Assembly (NCBI GenBank): GCA_016719815.1
Contig: JADJYK010000009.1
Span: 1 to 64,000 of the forward strand
Direction of reading: 5' to 3'
DNA: 64,000 nt
Source of the DNA: Chitinophagaceae bacterium
GTDB taxonomy: Bacteria > Bacteroidota > Bacteroidia > Chitinophagales > Chitinophagaceae
The notes beneath the pieces are model-generated. The model saw only the letters and a program-made list of their open reading frames with translations. It ran no database searches and was not told the origin of the DNA. Shown piece by piece: positions 38,228 to 47,152 of this stretch. A program made the translations under genes and the position numbers. Numbering within the stretch: position 1 is the stretch's first letter; every line of letters begins with the position of its first letter.

Positions 38228-39203
38228 ATGTCCCTGGTCAAAAAATTGCTCTGGCTGCTGCCGGCAGTACTCATGATTTCAGCTTGCGGAAAAAAAAAGA
38301 AAGTCAGTTTATCTGGTGATGAAAAAATAGAAATTTCTGACTTTATTGCCTTTTTTCAAAAGAGGTACCGCCTTTTCAGGTTGCTGATTCCATTTTTAAA
38401 AAGAAAGATAAAGACTCATTGCTTATCAGCTCTAAAGTCTTTTCGCAGTTTGTGCCAGATTCAGTGCTGACAAAAGTTTTGGGAAAGGGGTGAAACCCAA
38501 AATATTTGCTGTTGCGGGAGTTAAAGAACCGGATGCCGGTACTTACTTATTTGTTAAGGCAATTACACCTGAGAAAAGGGCATTGTTAATTCTTGCTTTT
38601 GACAAAAAATAAATTTATTGCCTCATTAACTGCTTTACGGCCGGATAATAATAGCCAAACAGCACAATCTGCTGTAATGGACAGGCGGTTTACCATTACA
38701 AAGAATGTAGTAAAAAAAATGCTGATGGGAGTTTGAGTGATGGGAAAGATGTGTATGTACTTAATGCAGATGCCGCCATATTTACGTTAATTATGACTGA
38801 TGCACTGGAAGAAAAGATAAGCGAACTGATAAACCCGATTGATACATTGCCACGCAAACACAAATATGCCGCGGATTACGGCAGTGGAAAAATGAATCTT
38901 GTATCAATAAGGGATGGAAGAAAGACAGACCGGTTAACGTTCTTTGTCCATTTTGAAAAAAACAGCGGAAACTGCACCGGTGAACTGAAAGGTGAAGCGA
39001 TTTGGAAAACGCCAACTATGGCAGAATACAGGCAAGACGGAGATCCCTGTGTTCTAAAACTTACTTTCACCCGTACGGGTGTAACAGTTACAGAGGAGAA
39101 CTGTGGGTCACGGCGCACAAGTCTTAATTGTTCATTTAACGGCAGTTTTCCACGGAAGAGGTATATTAAACCTGCAGACGCTAAAAAGTCTGTTAGGAAA
39201 TAA
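38228..39203 (+). CDS. Lipoprotein of unknown function (four frameshifts)
   Basis: About 325 residues after repair, with lipobox VLMISAC. Breaks: A4 38358-38361 and G4 38487-38490 (one base missing each), A6 38604-38609 (one extra) and A8 38712-38719 (one missing); the pieces then read QKEVPPFQVADSIF, KGVKPKIFAVAGV, DKNKFIASLTAL and KKNADGSLSDGKDVY, with a total divisible by three. The C-terminal half is beta-rich with Cys residues. No family recognised. The number of breaks could also mean a decaying gene, but all lie in base runs. Confidence 0.6.
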
Positions 39204-39338
39204 ATTTTATTTTCTTTTAAATTCAGTCTAACCTTGCCGGCGAAATCGAATTTTTTTTGTTTCACCATTGATGCTCAATATGTTAGGCTATTAATGAATA
39301 AACCCCTAACTTGCGCCTTCGTGTAAAAAGAACACAAT

Positions 39339-40994
39339 ATGAATTTTAATGAATTTCATGTGCCGTATCCTGTTGAAGACCGGTACTCCAAAAAGGTGGC
39401 TTATTTTTCTATGGAATTTGCCACGCACCAGCCGCTGAAAATTTACAGCGGTGGCCTTGGATTTTTATCTGGATCACATCTGCGCAGTGCTTACGAGTTA
39501 AGACAAAACCTTATTGGAATAGGCATTCTTTGGAAATATGGTTATTATGACCAGGAAAGGAACCAGGATCAGACATTGGATGTGGCCTGGAATGAAAAAC
39601 AATATAGCTTTTTAGAAGATACGGGTATAAAATTTCAGGTATCAATACACGACCATCCTGTTTGGGTAAAAGTATGGTACCTCAATCCAGAAACGTTTAA
39701 AACAGCTCCGTTATTTCTGCTGTCAACAGATGTACCGGAAAACGATTACGTATCACAAACTATTACTCACCGCCTGTATGATGCTAACGTAGCTACCAAA
39801 GTAGCACAGTTTATTTTGCTGGGTGTGGGAGGGGCAAAACTTGTTGATCTGATCGGCTTTAATCCGGAATTATATCACCTTAACGAGGCACATGGTATTT
39901 CGGCTGCGTTTTATCTCTACAAAAAATTTGGAAACGACATTGAAGAAGTAAGAAAAAAGCTGGTGTTTACCACACATACACCCGAAGAGGCTGGAAATGA
40001 AAAACATGATATATATCTCTGCCACAGCATGAGCTATTTCTGTGGTTTATCCGTTGATGAGGTTAAGAGTCTGTATGGGGAGCAAAGCGACCAGTTTAAT
40101 CATTCCCTTGCGGCATTACGCTTTGCAAAACTGGCCAACGGTGTATCTCAGCTGCATGGTGTGGTATCGAGGACTATGTGGGGAAAACATGAAAACATTT
40201 GTCCGATTATCGCCATTACCAATTCCCAAAACTGGAGGTACTGGGCCGATAAGCAATTGTATAAGTTTATGGAGGCCGGAGATGATTATAGTATTGATGA
40301 CCGTAAAAAATATCTGAAGAAAAGGGCCTTTGATATTGTGGCCGACCAGACTGGAAAAATTTTCAACCCGGATGTGTTTACCATTGTTTGGGCAAGACGT
40401 TTTGCCGGATACAAAAGAGCAGGACTGATAGCTTCAGATGAAAAAAGGTTTGAAGCATTATTAAATAACCCCAAATACCCTGTGCAGGTAATTTGGGCTG
40501 GCAAGCCTTACCCGGTTGATCATCCGGCTATAAGTGAATTTAACCAGTTAGTACACCTGAGCAAACGCCACAAGAATGTTGCGGTGGTAATTGGTTATGA
40601 ACTGGCACTGTCTAAACGGTTGAAGCAGGCTGGCGATGTGTGGCTTAATAATCCACGGGTGCCGCGAGAAGCATCAGGAACCAGTGGAATGACGGCTGCC
40701 ATGAATGGAACAATTAATTTTTCTACTGATGACGGCTGGATACCGGAGTTCATTAACCACGGTCATAACGGGTTTGTTGTGCCAAAAGCAGATTATGAAA
40801 ACATGACAGTACAGGAGCAGGATATGTACGATTACGAGAAGATTTATGAAATACTGCAAAAGGAGATACTGCCACTCTACTACGAGAACTACAACACATG
40901 GCGTCAGGTTATGAAGAATGGCATGAGGGATGTACGCTTCCAGTTTGACAGTAACCGCATGGCACATGAGTACTATGAATTACTGTATAAATAA
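39339..40994 (+). CDS. GT35 alpha-glucan phosphorylase-like protein lacking the usual PLP lysine
   Basis: 551 residues of the short bacterial alpha-glucan phosphorylase type: AYFSMEFATHQPLKIYSGGLGFLSG, YHLNEAHGISAAF, FTTHTPEEAGNEKHD, TIVWARRFAGYKRAG, and REASGTSGMTAAMNG. In phosphorylases the last motif has Lys (GTSGMKAAxNG or GTGNMKFxxNG) that holds PLP; here codon 452 is ACG, Thr. If correct, phosphorolysis by the standard mechanism is doubtful. I recall the Thr form in other Bacteroidota, so it may be a distinct branch. Intact frame; downstream terminator. Confidence 0.82.
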   Translation: MNFNEFHVPYPVEDRYSKKVAYFSMEFATHQPLKIYSGGLGFLSGSHLRSAYELRQNLIGIGILWKYGYYDQERNQDQTLDVAWNEKQYSFLEDTGIKFQVSIHDHPVWVKVWYLNPETFKTAPLFLLSTDVPENDYVSQTITHRLYDANVATKVAQFILLGVGGAKLVDLIGFNPELYHLNEAHGISAAFYLYKKFGNDIEEVRKKLVFTTHTPEEAGNEKHDIYLCHSMSYFCGLSVDEVKSLYGEQSDQFNHSLAALRFAKLANGVSQLHGVVSRTMWGKHENICPIIAITNSQNWRYWADKQLYKFMEAGDDYSIDDRKKYLKKRAFDIVADQTGKIFNPDVFTIVWARRFAGYKRAGLIASDEKRFEALLNNPKYPVQVIWAGKPYPVDHPAISEFNQLVHLSKRHKNVAVVIGYELALSKRLKQAGDVWLNNPRVPREASGTSGMTAAMNGTINFSTDDGWIPEFINHGHNGFVVPKADYENMTVQEQDMYDYEKIYEILQKEILPLYYENYNTWRQVMKNGMRDVRFQFDSNRMAHEYYELLYK

Positions 40995-41026
40995 AATAAT
41001 AAGTGCAACTGAATAGAACTATCAAC

Positions 41027-41054
41027 CCCGGAACAATTCCGGGATTTGTTTTTA
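41027..41054 (+). terminator. Terminator of the GT35-like gene
   Basis: Stem CCCGGAA / TTCCGGG with loop CAA, then ATTTGTTTTTA on the plus strand. Confidence 0.85.
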
Positions 41055-41939
41055 TTTACCTCTCATCAGTTTTTCAATATCTGATGGCTCTATCAGCGGG
41101 TTAGCTCCTTTATGTGTGGCTACTATGGCACCCGTTGCACAGGCAAAAGCCAGGGCTTCTGTATAACCTGTTTTATTCAGCAGCCCGGATATCAATGCTG
41201 CCAGAAAACTGTCTCCGCAACCAACAGTGTCTTCAACAGTTACTGTATAGCCTGGATGGCTATAAAAGAACCCTTTTGTAAATAATGTGGCACCATCTTT
41301 ACCTTTTGTGATGCAAATTGTACTGGTACTGGTTTTTTCAGCTATAAACCGGGTGTTTTCTTCAAGGTTATTTGTCCGGGACCCCATTGCCCCCGCAATA
41401 ATCAGCAATTCTTCATTATTCAGTTTAATAAAATCGGATTTGTTCATCAATTGTTCTGTCAGTTCCGGTTTATAAAACGGAGGCCGCAGGTTTACATCGA
41501 ATATTTTGTAGGGGGCAAGATCGAGCATTGCAAGCAGCGTATTTTTTGAAATATTATCTCTACAGGCTAAAGAACCAAATACAAATGCATCTGCATTTTT
41601 CACTGCTTCAGTATTTCGGTCATTTAATTCAATTTTGTCCCAGGCCGCAGGATAAATAATATCGTAAGTAGCTATTCCATTACTGTCCGCCTGAACAAGT
41701 ACTTCACCTGTCGGCAAGGCTTTGTCGTGTTGTATCAAAGACGTATCTACACATTTGCTTTTGATAATAGAGAGTAATTCCTCGCCCGGTTCATCCATCC
41801 CGGTTCTTGAAATAACAGCAGCAGAAATTCCTATGGATTCCAATCGGATAGCCACATTCATCGGGGCACCACCTGCTACTTTTTGTGCAGGAAATACATC
41901 CCAAAGCACTTCGCCAAAGCAGATAACATTCTTATACAT
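41052..41939 (-). CDS. PfkB-family carbohydrate kinase (fructokinase-like)
   Basis: 295 residues. Phosphorylates a sugar with ATP; fructose is the likeliest substrate given similarity to bacterial fructokinases. Seen: CFGEVLWDVFP, the first signature GGAPMNVAIRLE and the ATP/anion-hole motif DTVGCGDSFLAALISG with the catalytic Asp. Neighbours on both sides deal with alpha-glucans, so it may belong to sugar metabolism. Confidence 0.88.
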   Translation of the reverse strand: MYKNVICFGEVLWDVFPAQKVAGGAPMNVAIRLESIGISAAVISRTGMDEPGEELLSIIKSKCVDTSLIQHDKALPTGEVLVQADSNGIATYDIIYPAAWDKIELNDRNTEAVKNADAFVFGSLACRDNISKNTLLAMLDLAPYKIFDVNLRPPFYKPELTEQLMNKSDFIKLNNEELLIIAGAMGSRTNNLEENTRFIAEKTSTSTICITKGKDGATLFTKGFFYSHPGYTVTVEDTVGCGDSFLAALISGLLNKTGYTEALAFACATGAIVATHKGANPLIEPSDIEKLMRGK

Positions 41940-42165
41940 TCTGTCCAGCTTTTCCTAATAAGAATTCCCCTTTTTATTCCATGGGGTTGTTCGGTATTTA
42001 TACGGATAATGTCTACGGTTCGGTTATTTGTCCTTCTAGTTATTCAACTCGTTTTTGTCATCAAAAGTTCGTATCCTTTTGTATCAGTCAGACCAGAGTG
42101 ATTAAGGGTAGTACAAACGGATGGCGGAAAAAGAAGCAGACCGGAGTTTCTATAGAACACAGCCC

Positions 42166-43173
42166 CTAAAATTGTTTTTCCATCTCTATCATTTTATCTT
42201 CAACTCCGTACATTTCGGCAAGACTGGTTATTACTCCTTCAACCAGTGCATCGGGGCAGGAAGCACCGCTGGTAAGCAGCACTTTTACGGGCTGGTAGGC
42301 AGGCATAAAGTTGCAGGTTGTTTGCTCCTGCCGGGAGTGAAAATTGTAGTGCTGTATTTTATTGCCGGGTAATATTTTTTCGGCGCTGTTTATAAAATAA
42401 GTGGGCAGTTGCGCTTCGCATAACTCAACCAGGTGCGACGTGTTAGACGAGTTGTAGCCACCTACCACAATGGCAAGGTCTGCAGGCATTTGCAACATGC
42501 CACTTACGGCTGTCTGGTTATCGTTGGTGGCATAGCAGAGGGTGTCTTTTGTATCAGCAAAATGTTCTTCAGTATCAGCGGGTTTAAAAGTGTCAATCAT
42601 TTGTGCATTGCTGGCGGCATGTGAAAAGGTGGCCCTTGTTTCTTCATGATTTGGCTTTCCATGTATGATGATGGTGTAGTTATTCTTTGCAATTACTTCG
42701 CTGCGGTTCCATACTTTTTCTACAAAGGGACAGGTAGTGTTGTATTTTTCTGTGTGTATGCCTTTGCTTTGCAATAGCTGTTCTGTTTCCAGGGTAGTTC
42801 CAAATGCAGGGATGATGACGACATCATCAGCAGTAAGTGAACCGAATGGTATGATCTGTTTGCCATAGGTGTCCTGCATAAATTGCACACCGTGTGCCTG
42901 GAGGTCGGCATTTACCTGCGGGTTGTGTATCATTTCACTGAGGAGGAAGATGCGTTTGCCGGGGTTTTCTTCTACAGTGCGAAAGGCAATTTCAATGGCA
43001 TTTTCAACGCCGTAGCAAAATCCAAAATGACGGGCAAGATATAAGTGCAGGGGACCAAAGTCGAGAAGAGTGGGAGTGAAGTCTTTTTTCAGCTTGTCCA
43101 CTTCTTTCCGCTTTTTTTTGATGGCGGTGATTAAAGGGCTGCGATAGATGATGGGGACTTCAAAACTTTTCAT
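42166..43173 (-). CDS. ispH: 4-hydroxy-3-methylbut-2-enyl diphosphate reductase with internal in-frame deletion
   Basis: Last enzyme of the MEP isoprenoid pathway, with a [4Fe-4S] cluster. 335 residues; the long Bacteroidota form is about 400. Cluster cysteines are in FGFCYGVENAIE, NTTCPFVEKV and DTLCYATNDNQ; IIIHGKPNHEETRATFSH, GGYNSSNTSHL and TSGASCPD are present. Between SHAASNAQ and MIDTFKPADTEEHFADT about 70 residues are missing, including the QTT motif with the conserved active-site Thr. The frame is kept. Either a real deletion or an assembly collapse; an essential enzyme makes the latter likely. Confidence 0.88.
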   Translation of the reverse strand: MKSFEVPIIYRSPLITAIKKKRKEVDKLKKDFTPTLLDFGPLHLYLARHFGFCYGVENAIEIAFRTVEENPGKRIFLLSEMIHNPQVNADLQAHGVQFMQDTYGKQIIPFGSLTADDVVIIPAFGTTLETEQLLQSKGIHTEKYNTTCPFVEKVWNRSEVIAKNNYTIIIHGKPNHEETRATFSHAASNAQMIDTFKPADTEEHFADTKDTLCYATNDNQTAVSGMLQMPADLAIVVGGYNSSNTSHLVELCEAQLPTYFINSAEKILPGNKIQHYNFHSRQEQTTCNFMPAYQPVKVLLTSGASCPDALVEGVITSLAEMYGVEDKMIEMEKQF

Positions 43174-43177
43174 AGAA

Positions 43178-43185
43178 CAAAGATA
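43178..43185 (-). promoter_or_regulatory. Promoter -7 box of ispH, apparently leaderless
   Basis: Minus-strand TATCTTTG, then TTCT, then the ATG at 43173: the same four-base spacing as before the genes at 6667 and 32400. Confidence 0.5.
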
Positions 43186-43297
43186 ATTTAGTTTAGTGTT
43201 TATTGTTTATGGTGTTAAGGTTGGGTATTACCTTCAGGTAACTATAATTCCGTTAAGTAAATGGTATTTAAGGGTTAACTTGCGAAAAAATATAACA

Positions 43298-44689
43298 ATG
43301 CGTTACAGTATATTGTTCGTTTCTTTTTTTGTATTGGTTGGCTCCTGCAAACTGATGACCAAAGAAGAAGAAAAGCAAACAAACAAAACAAATAAAATGA
43401 TGATGAACCGTTACCAGCCTGTTAAGTGGGTACACAGTACCAATATTTATGAAGTGAATGTGCGGCAATACACACCGGAAGGTACTTTTAATGCATTTGC
43501 AGAACACCTGCAACGGCTGAAGAATATGGGGGTGCAAACGCTGTGGTTTATGCCTGTAACGCCGATAGCGCAAAAAAACAAAAAAGGTTCGCTGGGCAGT
43601 TATTATGCCTGCTCTGATTATACTTCCGTCAATCCTGAATTTGGCACATTGGAAGATTTTAAAAACCTGGTGAAGAAAGCCCATGATATGGGAATAAAAG
43701 TGATTATTGACTGGGTGGCCAATCATACCGGATGGGACCATATATGGACAAAAGATCACCCTGAGTATTATCTGAAAGACACGGCAACCAATGATTTTAA
43801 GATTGCTTCAGGTATGGATGATATTATTGAGCTGGACTTTGGCAACCCCACCCTGCGCAAAGCCATGAAAGATGCCATGAAATTTTGGGTATCTGAGTGT
43901 GATATTGACGGTTTCCGCTGCGACCTAGCTTTTTGGGTGGAACTGGATTTCTGGAAAGAAGCGAGGCCTGAACTGGATGCCATAAAGCCGCTTTTCTGGT
44001 TGGGCGAATACGATGAACTGGATAAACCGGAGTATGGAGAGGCGTTTGATGCCAGCTATACATGGACATGGATGCACCGCAGCAAAGAATTTTATGAAGG
44101 AAAGATTGGTTTTGATTCGCTGATGACGGTGCTGAAAAAATATGATGATCTTGGCGACAGCACTATGCGGGCATGGTTTACCACAAACCATGATGAAAAT
44201 AGCTGGAATGGTACCGAGTATGAGAAGTATGGTGATATGGCTAAAGCTTTAGCAGTATTAAGCGCCACATGGAATGGTCTTACACTGTTGTATTCAGGTC
44301 AGGAACTGGGCAATAATAAGCGTATTAAGTTTTTTGATAAAGACACTATTGCCGCAACAGACAGGGCGGCCGAGATGACTGTGTTTTACACGGCCCTGCT
44401 GAAACTGAAAAGCAACAATCCGGCATTGAATGGAGGCAACAGGGAGGTTACAACTTTCAGGTTAAATACTACAGCTCCTAAAAATATTCTTGCCTATCTG
44501 CGCAAAAAAGGTGAAAGAGAAGTGCTGGTGGTGCTGAATATGTCGGCCAACAAGAATCTTCGCTTTGATATTACTGATGAAAACCTGAAAGGCATTTATA
44601 AGAATATTTTCTCCGGCGCTGCTAATGATTTTGCAGCGGAAAGAAGTTTTGAAATGCAGCCATGGGAGTACCTGGTGTATGAGAAGTAA
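43298..44689 (+). CDS. Alpha-amylase family lipoprotein (GH13)
   Basis: 463 residues from ATG 43298 (MRYSILFVSFFVLVGSC), a signal peptide with lipobox; an upstream in-frame start at 43196 would bury the signal. GH13 motifs: VIIDWVANHTG (region I), DGFRCDLA with nucleophile Asp (II), FWLGEYD with acid/base Glu (III), TTNHDEN with the third Asp (IV). Hydrolyses alpha-1,4-glucans, probably at the cell surface or in the periplasm. Catalytic domain plus a short beta C-terminus. Confidence 0.92.
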   Translation: MRYSILFVSFFVLVGSCKLMTKEEEKQTNKTNKMMMNRYQPVKWVHSTNIYEVNVRQYTPEGTFNAFAEHLQRLKNMGVQTLWFMPVTPIAQKNKKGSLGSYYACSDYTSVNPEFGTLEDFKNLVKKAHDMGIKVIIDWVANHTGWDHIWTKDHPEYYLKDTATNDFKIASGMDDIIELDFGNPTLRKAMKDAMKFWVSECDIDGFRCDLAFWVELDFWKEARPELDAIKPLFWLGEYDELDKPEYGEAFDASYTWTWMHRSKEFYEGKIGFDSLMTVLKKYDDLGDSTMRAWFTTNHDENSWNGTEYEKYGDMAKALAVLSATWNGLTLLYSGQELGNNKRIKFFDKDTIAATDRAAEMTVFYTALLKLKSNNPALNGGNREVTTFRLNTTAPKNILAYLRKKGEREVLVVLNMSANKNLRFDITDENLKGIYKNIFSGAANDFAAERSFEMQPWEYLVYEK

Positions 44690-44695
44690 GAAAAT

Positions 44696-46180
44696 CTATT
44701 GACCGGATGATGAAATAACCGGGCTAATTTTTTTTCCTGTACTGGTATAAGAAAAACTTTCCGTCCGGACTATTTTATCAGGAATTTTTATGGTGGGTAA
44801 GAATTTTTTTAACTGATTTTTTGTTTGTTCTTCGTCAAACAGGAAATCAGCTTTTAATTTAACAATGGCAACAATTATTTCTCCTTTTGCATCATCGTCC
44901 TCTCCCTTTACAAATACATCATCAAAACCGGGAAGCTGATGCATTGCATTTTCAATTTCAGAAGGATAAATGTTGATTCCGTTTTTAATAATCATGTTGT
45001 CTTTCCTTCCACACCAGGTAAGGTTACCGTCTTCATCATACTCGGCAAGGTCGCCAGAGTGCAGCCAGCTATCTGAGCCGAGATTAGCGAGGGGTGATTG
45101 AATCAGTAGTTCTTTTCCACCAGAAGACAACGGTTGCAACCGGTACTTTACACCTTTAAGCGGCTTGCCCAGTGCATGGATGTTTTTTTGCAACATGTTG
45201 TAATCAGCAATGAATGATGTGCTTGCCTCTGTACTGCCATACATGCCATAGATGCTGGTGGTAAGATGCTGTGAAATGCTTTTCAGAATTACTTCATTTA
45301 ATGGAGCACCACCGCTGATAATAAGATTGATACTGTGTTTTTTGTTCTGCATATTTTCAGCAACCTGGTACAAAGAGGAGGGTACGCCTGCCACCAAATC
45401 GACTTTTTCACTTATCAGAAATTGAGTTATTAACTGCTGATTTTTAGTATCAGTTATCATTGCTTTTTTACCCAAAACCATCGCAAACATAAATGCGGTG
45501 TATCCAAAGCCATGTGAAACAGGGATGGAAATATAAACAGCCTCTCTTTTGTAAATACCGGTAAAGGTGACGAGGTGAGCAAAAGATCGTAACCAGTAAA
45601 AGGTGCCGGTTTTCTTTTCAATCAGTTTTGAATTACCGGTTGTACCTGATGTAGGAAATATAACGGATGCATGTTTTTTTGAGGCCACTATTTTGTTGTC
45701 TCCGGATGGGGGTGTATTAATCAGCAAGTCAGGATTAAAAGCATCTGGCAACCCAATGTGGGCAGGTTCAGATGAAAAAATATAACAGGGACAGAACTGG
45801 TTTTCCCTGATCCTCTCTATCTCTTTAATATGTGCCTTATGATTTATCAAGATTACTTTCAAACCAAGATTCTGAAGGGCAAACAGGGTAATAATATGGT
45901 TGATGCTGTTGCTGCATGCAAATATGGCCACTGCTTTGGCTTTATTGATTGCTGCAGATTTACTGATAACTGAAGAAAGATGCAGTACTGCATCATATTG
46001 CTGCTTGTAATTCAAGTGACGGGTGCCATCTGTTAAAGCAATTTTTTCACCAAAACGGCCGGCGGCAAGTTTCAATAGAAAGCAAAGATTATTGCCATGG
46101 ATTGCTTTGGCCTTTGACAAAAGGTATAGTGTGCGGGGTGTTATAAACCTGAGTTGTATGAGCTGATATATAAAATGCAT
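44696..46180 (-). CDS. AMP-dependent synthetase/ligase (acyl-CoA or fatty acyl ligase)
   Basis: 494 residues. Activates a carboxylic acid as acyl-AMP. ANL motifs: P-loop FPTSGTTGNSKLIEK, GMYGSTEAST, HSGDLAEYDEDGNLTWCGRKDNMIIKNG cut into the hinge region, and the catalytic Lys near the end in STGKKISP. The start is at ATG 46180, 2 bases after the SDR stop, so the two form an operon. Substrate unknown; the partner SDR suggests lipid or ketoacyl chemistry. Confidence 0.85.
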   Translation of the reverse strand: MHFIYQLIQLRFITPRTLYLLSKAKAIHGNNLCFLLKLAAGRFGEKIALTDGTRHLNYKQQYDAVLHLSSVISKSAAINKAKAVAIFACSNSINHIITLFALQNLGLKVILINHKAHIKEIERIRENQFCPCYIFSSEPAHIGLPDAFNPDLLINTPPSGDNKIVASKKHASVIFPTSGTTGNSKLIEKKTGTFYWLRSFAHLVTFTGIYKREAVYISIPVSHGFGYTAFMFAMVLGKKAMITDTKNQQLITQFLISEKVDLVAGVPSSLYQVAENMQNKKHSINLIISGGAPLNEVILKSISQHLTTSIYGMYGSTEASTSFIADYNMLQKNIHALGKPLKGVKYRLQPLSSGGKELLIQSPLANLGSDSWLHSGDLAEYDEDGNLTWCGRKDNMIIKNGINIYPSEIENAMHQLPGFDDVFVKGEDDDAKGEIIVAIVKLKADFLFDEEQTKNQLKKFLPTIKIPDKIVRTESFSYTSTGKKISPVISSSGQ

Positions 46181-46182
46181 GG

Positions 46183-47058
46183 TTATTTTCTTTTACTCAG
46201 GTTTCTTAACTGTATGCGGTACCACAAATTGGGAAATAGAGTATCGAAGAATACGGGGATACCTGACCACCATGGTCTGTATTTCCTTTTTTTGTTTATA
46301 ATACAACGCAGAATAACATTTACGGCTTTAGACTTGCTCATTGCCGGCTGGTGATGTTTTTTTTCGTTGATCATACTCATCCGGGTTCTAACCAACGGAA
46401 GGTAGATACTGCTGACGTAAATATTTTTATTCCGCAATTCCGGTTCTGCACAGCGCAGCCATTGATCAAATGCGGCTTTTGATGATTGGTAAGCCGACCA
46501 GCCAGCCGCAGGAGGAAGTAAAACATTTAATGCAGAGATATTTATTATTTGCCCTTTCTGTTCTTTGATACGGGGCAGTATACCTAATAGCAGCTGCACC
46601 GGGCCGGTATAGTTAGTCGCAGCACAACGTTGCGTATCATGAAACCTGTTAACCGAAGCAAACAATTCCCGATAAATGGATTTCCCTGCATTGCTAATAA
46701 AAATATCAATTTTTAATTCCAGGTCAGATAAATTTTGCAATAAAGAATCTATCTGTTTTTCATCCCGCAGGTCAGTAATAAATGTGTATAATTTGCACGG
46801 ACGGTCTTTGGAATTCTCTTCCAGTTGTTTAAGCCGATCTGCAGTTCTTGCCACCAGCACAAGTGATACTTTATAGTGGCTTAGTATTGTAGACAGCATA
46901 AACCCTATTCCGTATGAAGCACCTGTAATAAGAATACACTTTCCAATAACAGCTTTTTCCAGCTTTCCCTTATTTACCGCTCTTACAGGGAACAGTAATT
47001 TTTCCGGCAGCGATTGCCGGTTGTCATCATTGTATTCTGGAATATACTGAGGCTTCAT
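46183..47058 (-). CDS. Short-chain dehydrogenase/reductase
   Basis: 291 residues. NAD(P)-dependent oxidoreductase: cofactor motif TGASYGIG, active-site Ser in INISAL, YQSSK with the catalytic Tyr and Lys. An N-terminal extension of about 38 residues precedes the Rossmann fold, and the C-terminus ends with a hydrophobic, aromatic segment (YRPWWSGIPVFFDTLFPNLW) that may touch the membrane. First gene of a two-gene operon with the acyl ligase. Confidence 0.87.
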   Translation of the reverse strand: MKPQYIPEYNDDNRQSLPEKLLFPVRAVNKGKLEKAVIGKCILITGASYGIGFMLSTILSHYKVSLVLVARTADRLKQLEENSKDRPCKLYTFITDLRDEKQIDSLLQNLSDLELKIDIFISNAGKSIYRELFASVNRFHDTQRCAATNYTGPVQLLLGILPRIKEQKGQIINISALNVLLPPAAGWSAYQSSKAAFDQWLRCAEPELRNKNIYVSSIYLPLVRTRMSMINEKKHHQPAMSKSKAVNVILRCIINKKRKYRPWWSGIPVFFDTLFPNLWYRIQLRNLSKRK

Positions 47059-47071
47059 GTAATGGTTCTTA

Positions 47072-47104
47072 CAAAAATAATGGTGTTGCGCTACTTATGT
47101 GCAA
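47072..47104 (-). promoter_or_regulatory. Promoter of the SDR-ligase operon
   Basis: Minus-strand TATTTTTG at 47072-47079 and TTG at 47102-47104, 22 bases apart. The transcript would begin about 6-8 bases before the ATG at 47058. Confidence 0.5.
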
Positions 47105-47105
47105 T

Positions 47106-47132
47106 AAAAAAGCCGCTTAGAAAGCGGCTTTT
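47106..47132 (-). terminator. Terminator of htrA
   Basis: Perfect 11-base-pair stem AAAAGCCGCTT / AAGCGGCTTTT with loop AGA, and further A residues that form the minus-strand T tail. 20 bases after the htrA stop. Confidence 0.9.
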
Positions 47133-47152
47133 CAATAATTTATTTTTTGGAA

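Noticed and set aside
38228..39203. Two or more separate small genes
   Set aside because: The pieces join in order through four homopolymer corrections to one lipoprotein with a length divisible by three.
41940..42165. Small plus-strand frames between the PfkB kinase and ispH
   Set aside because: Overlapping frames without promoter, ribosome binding site or recognisable product; treated as intergenic.
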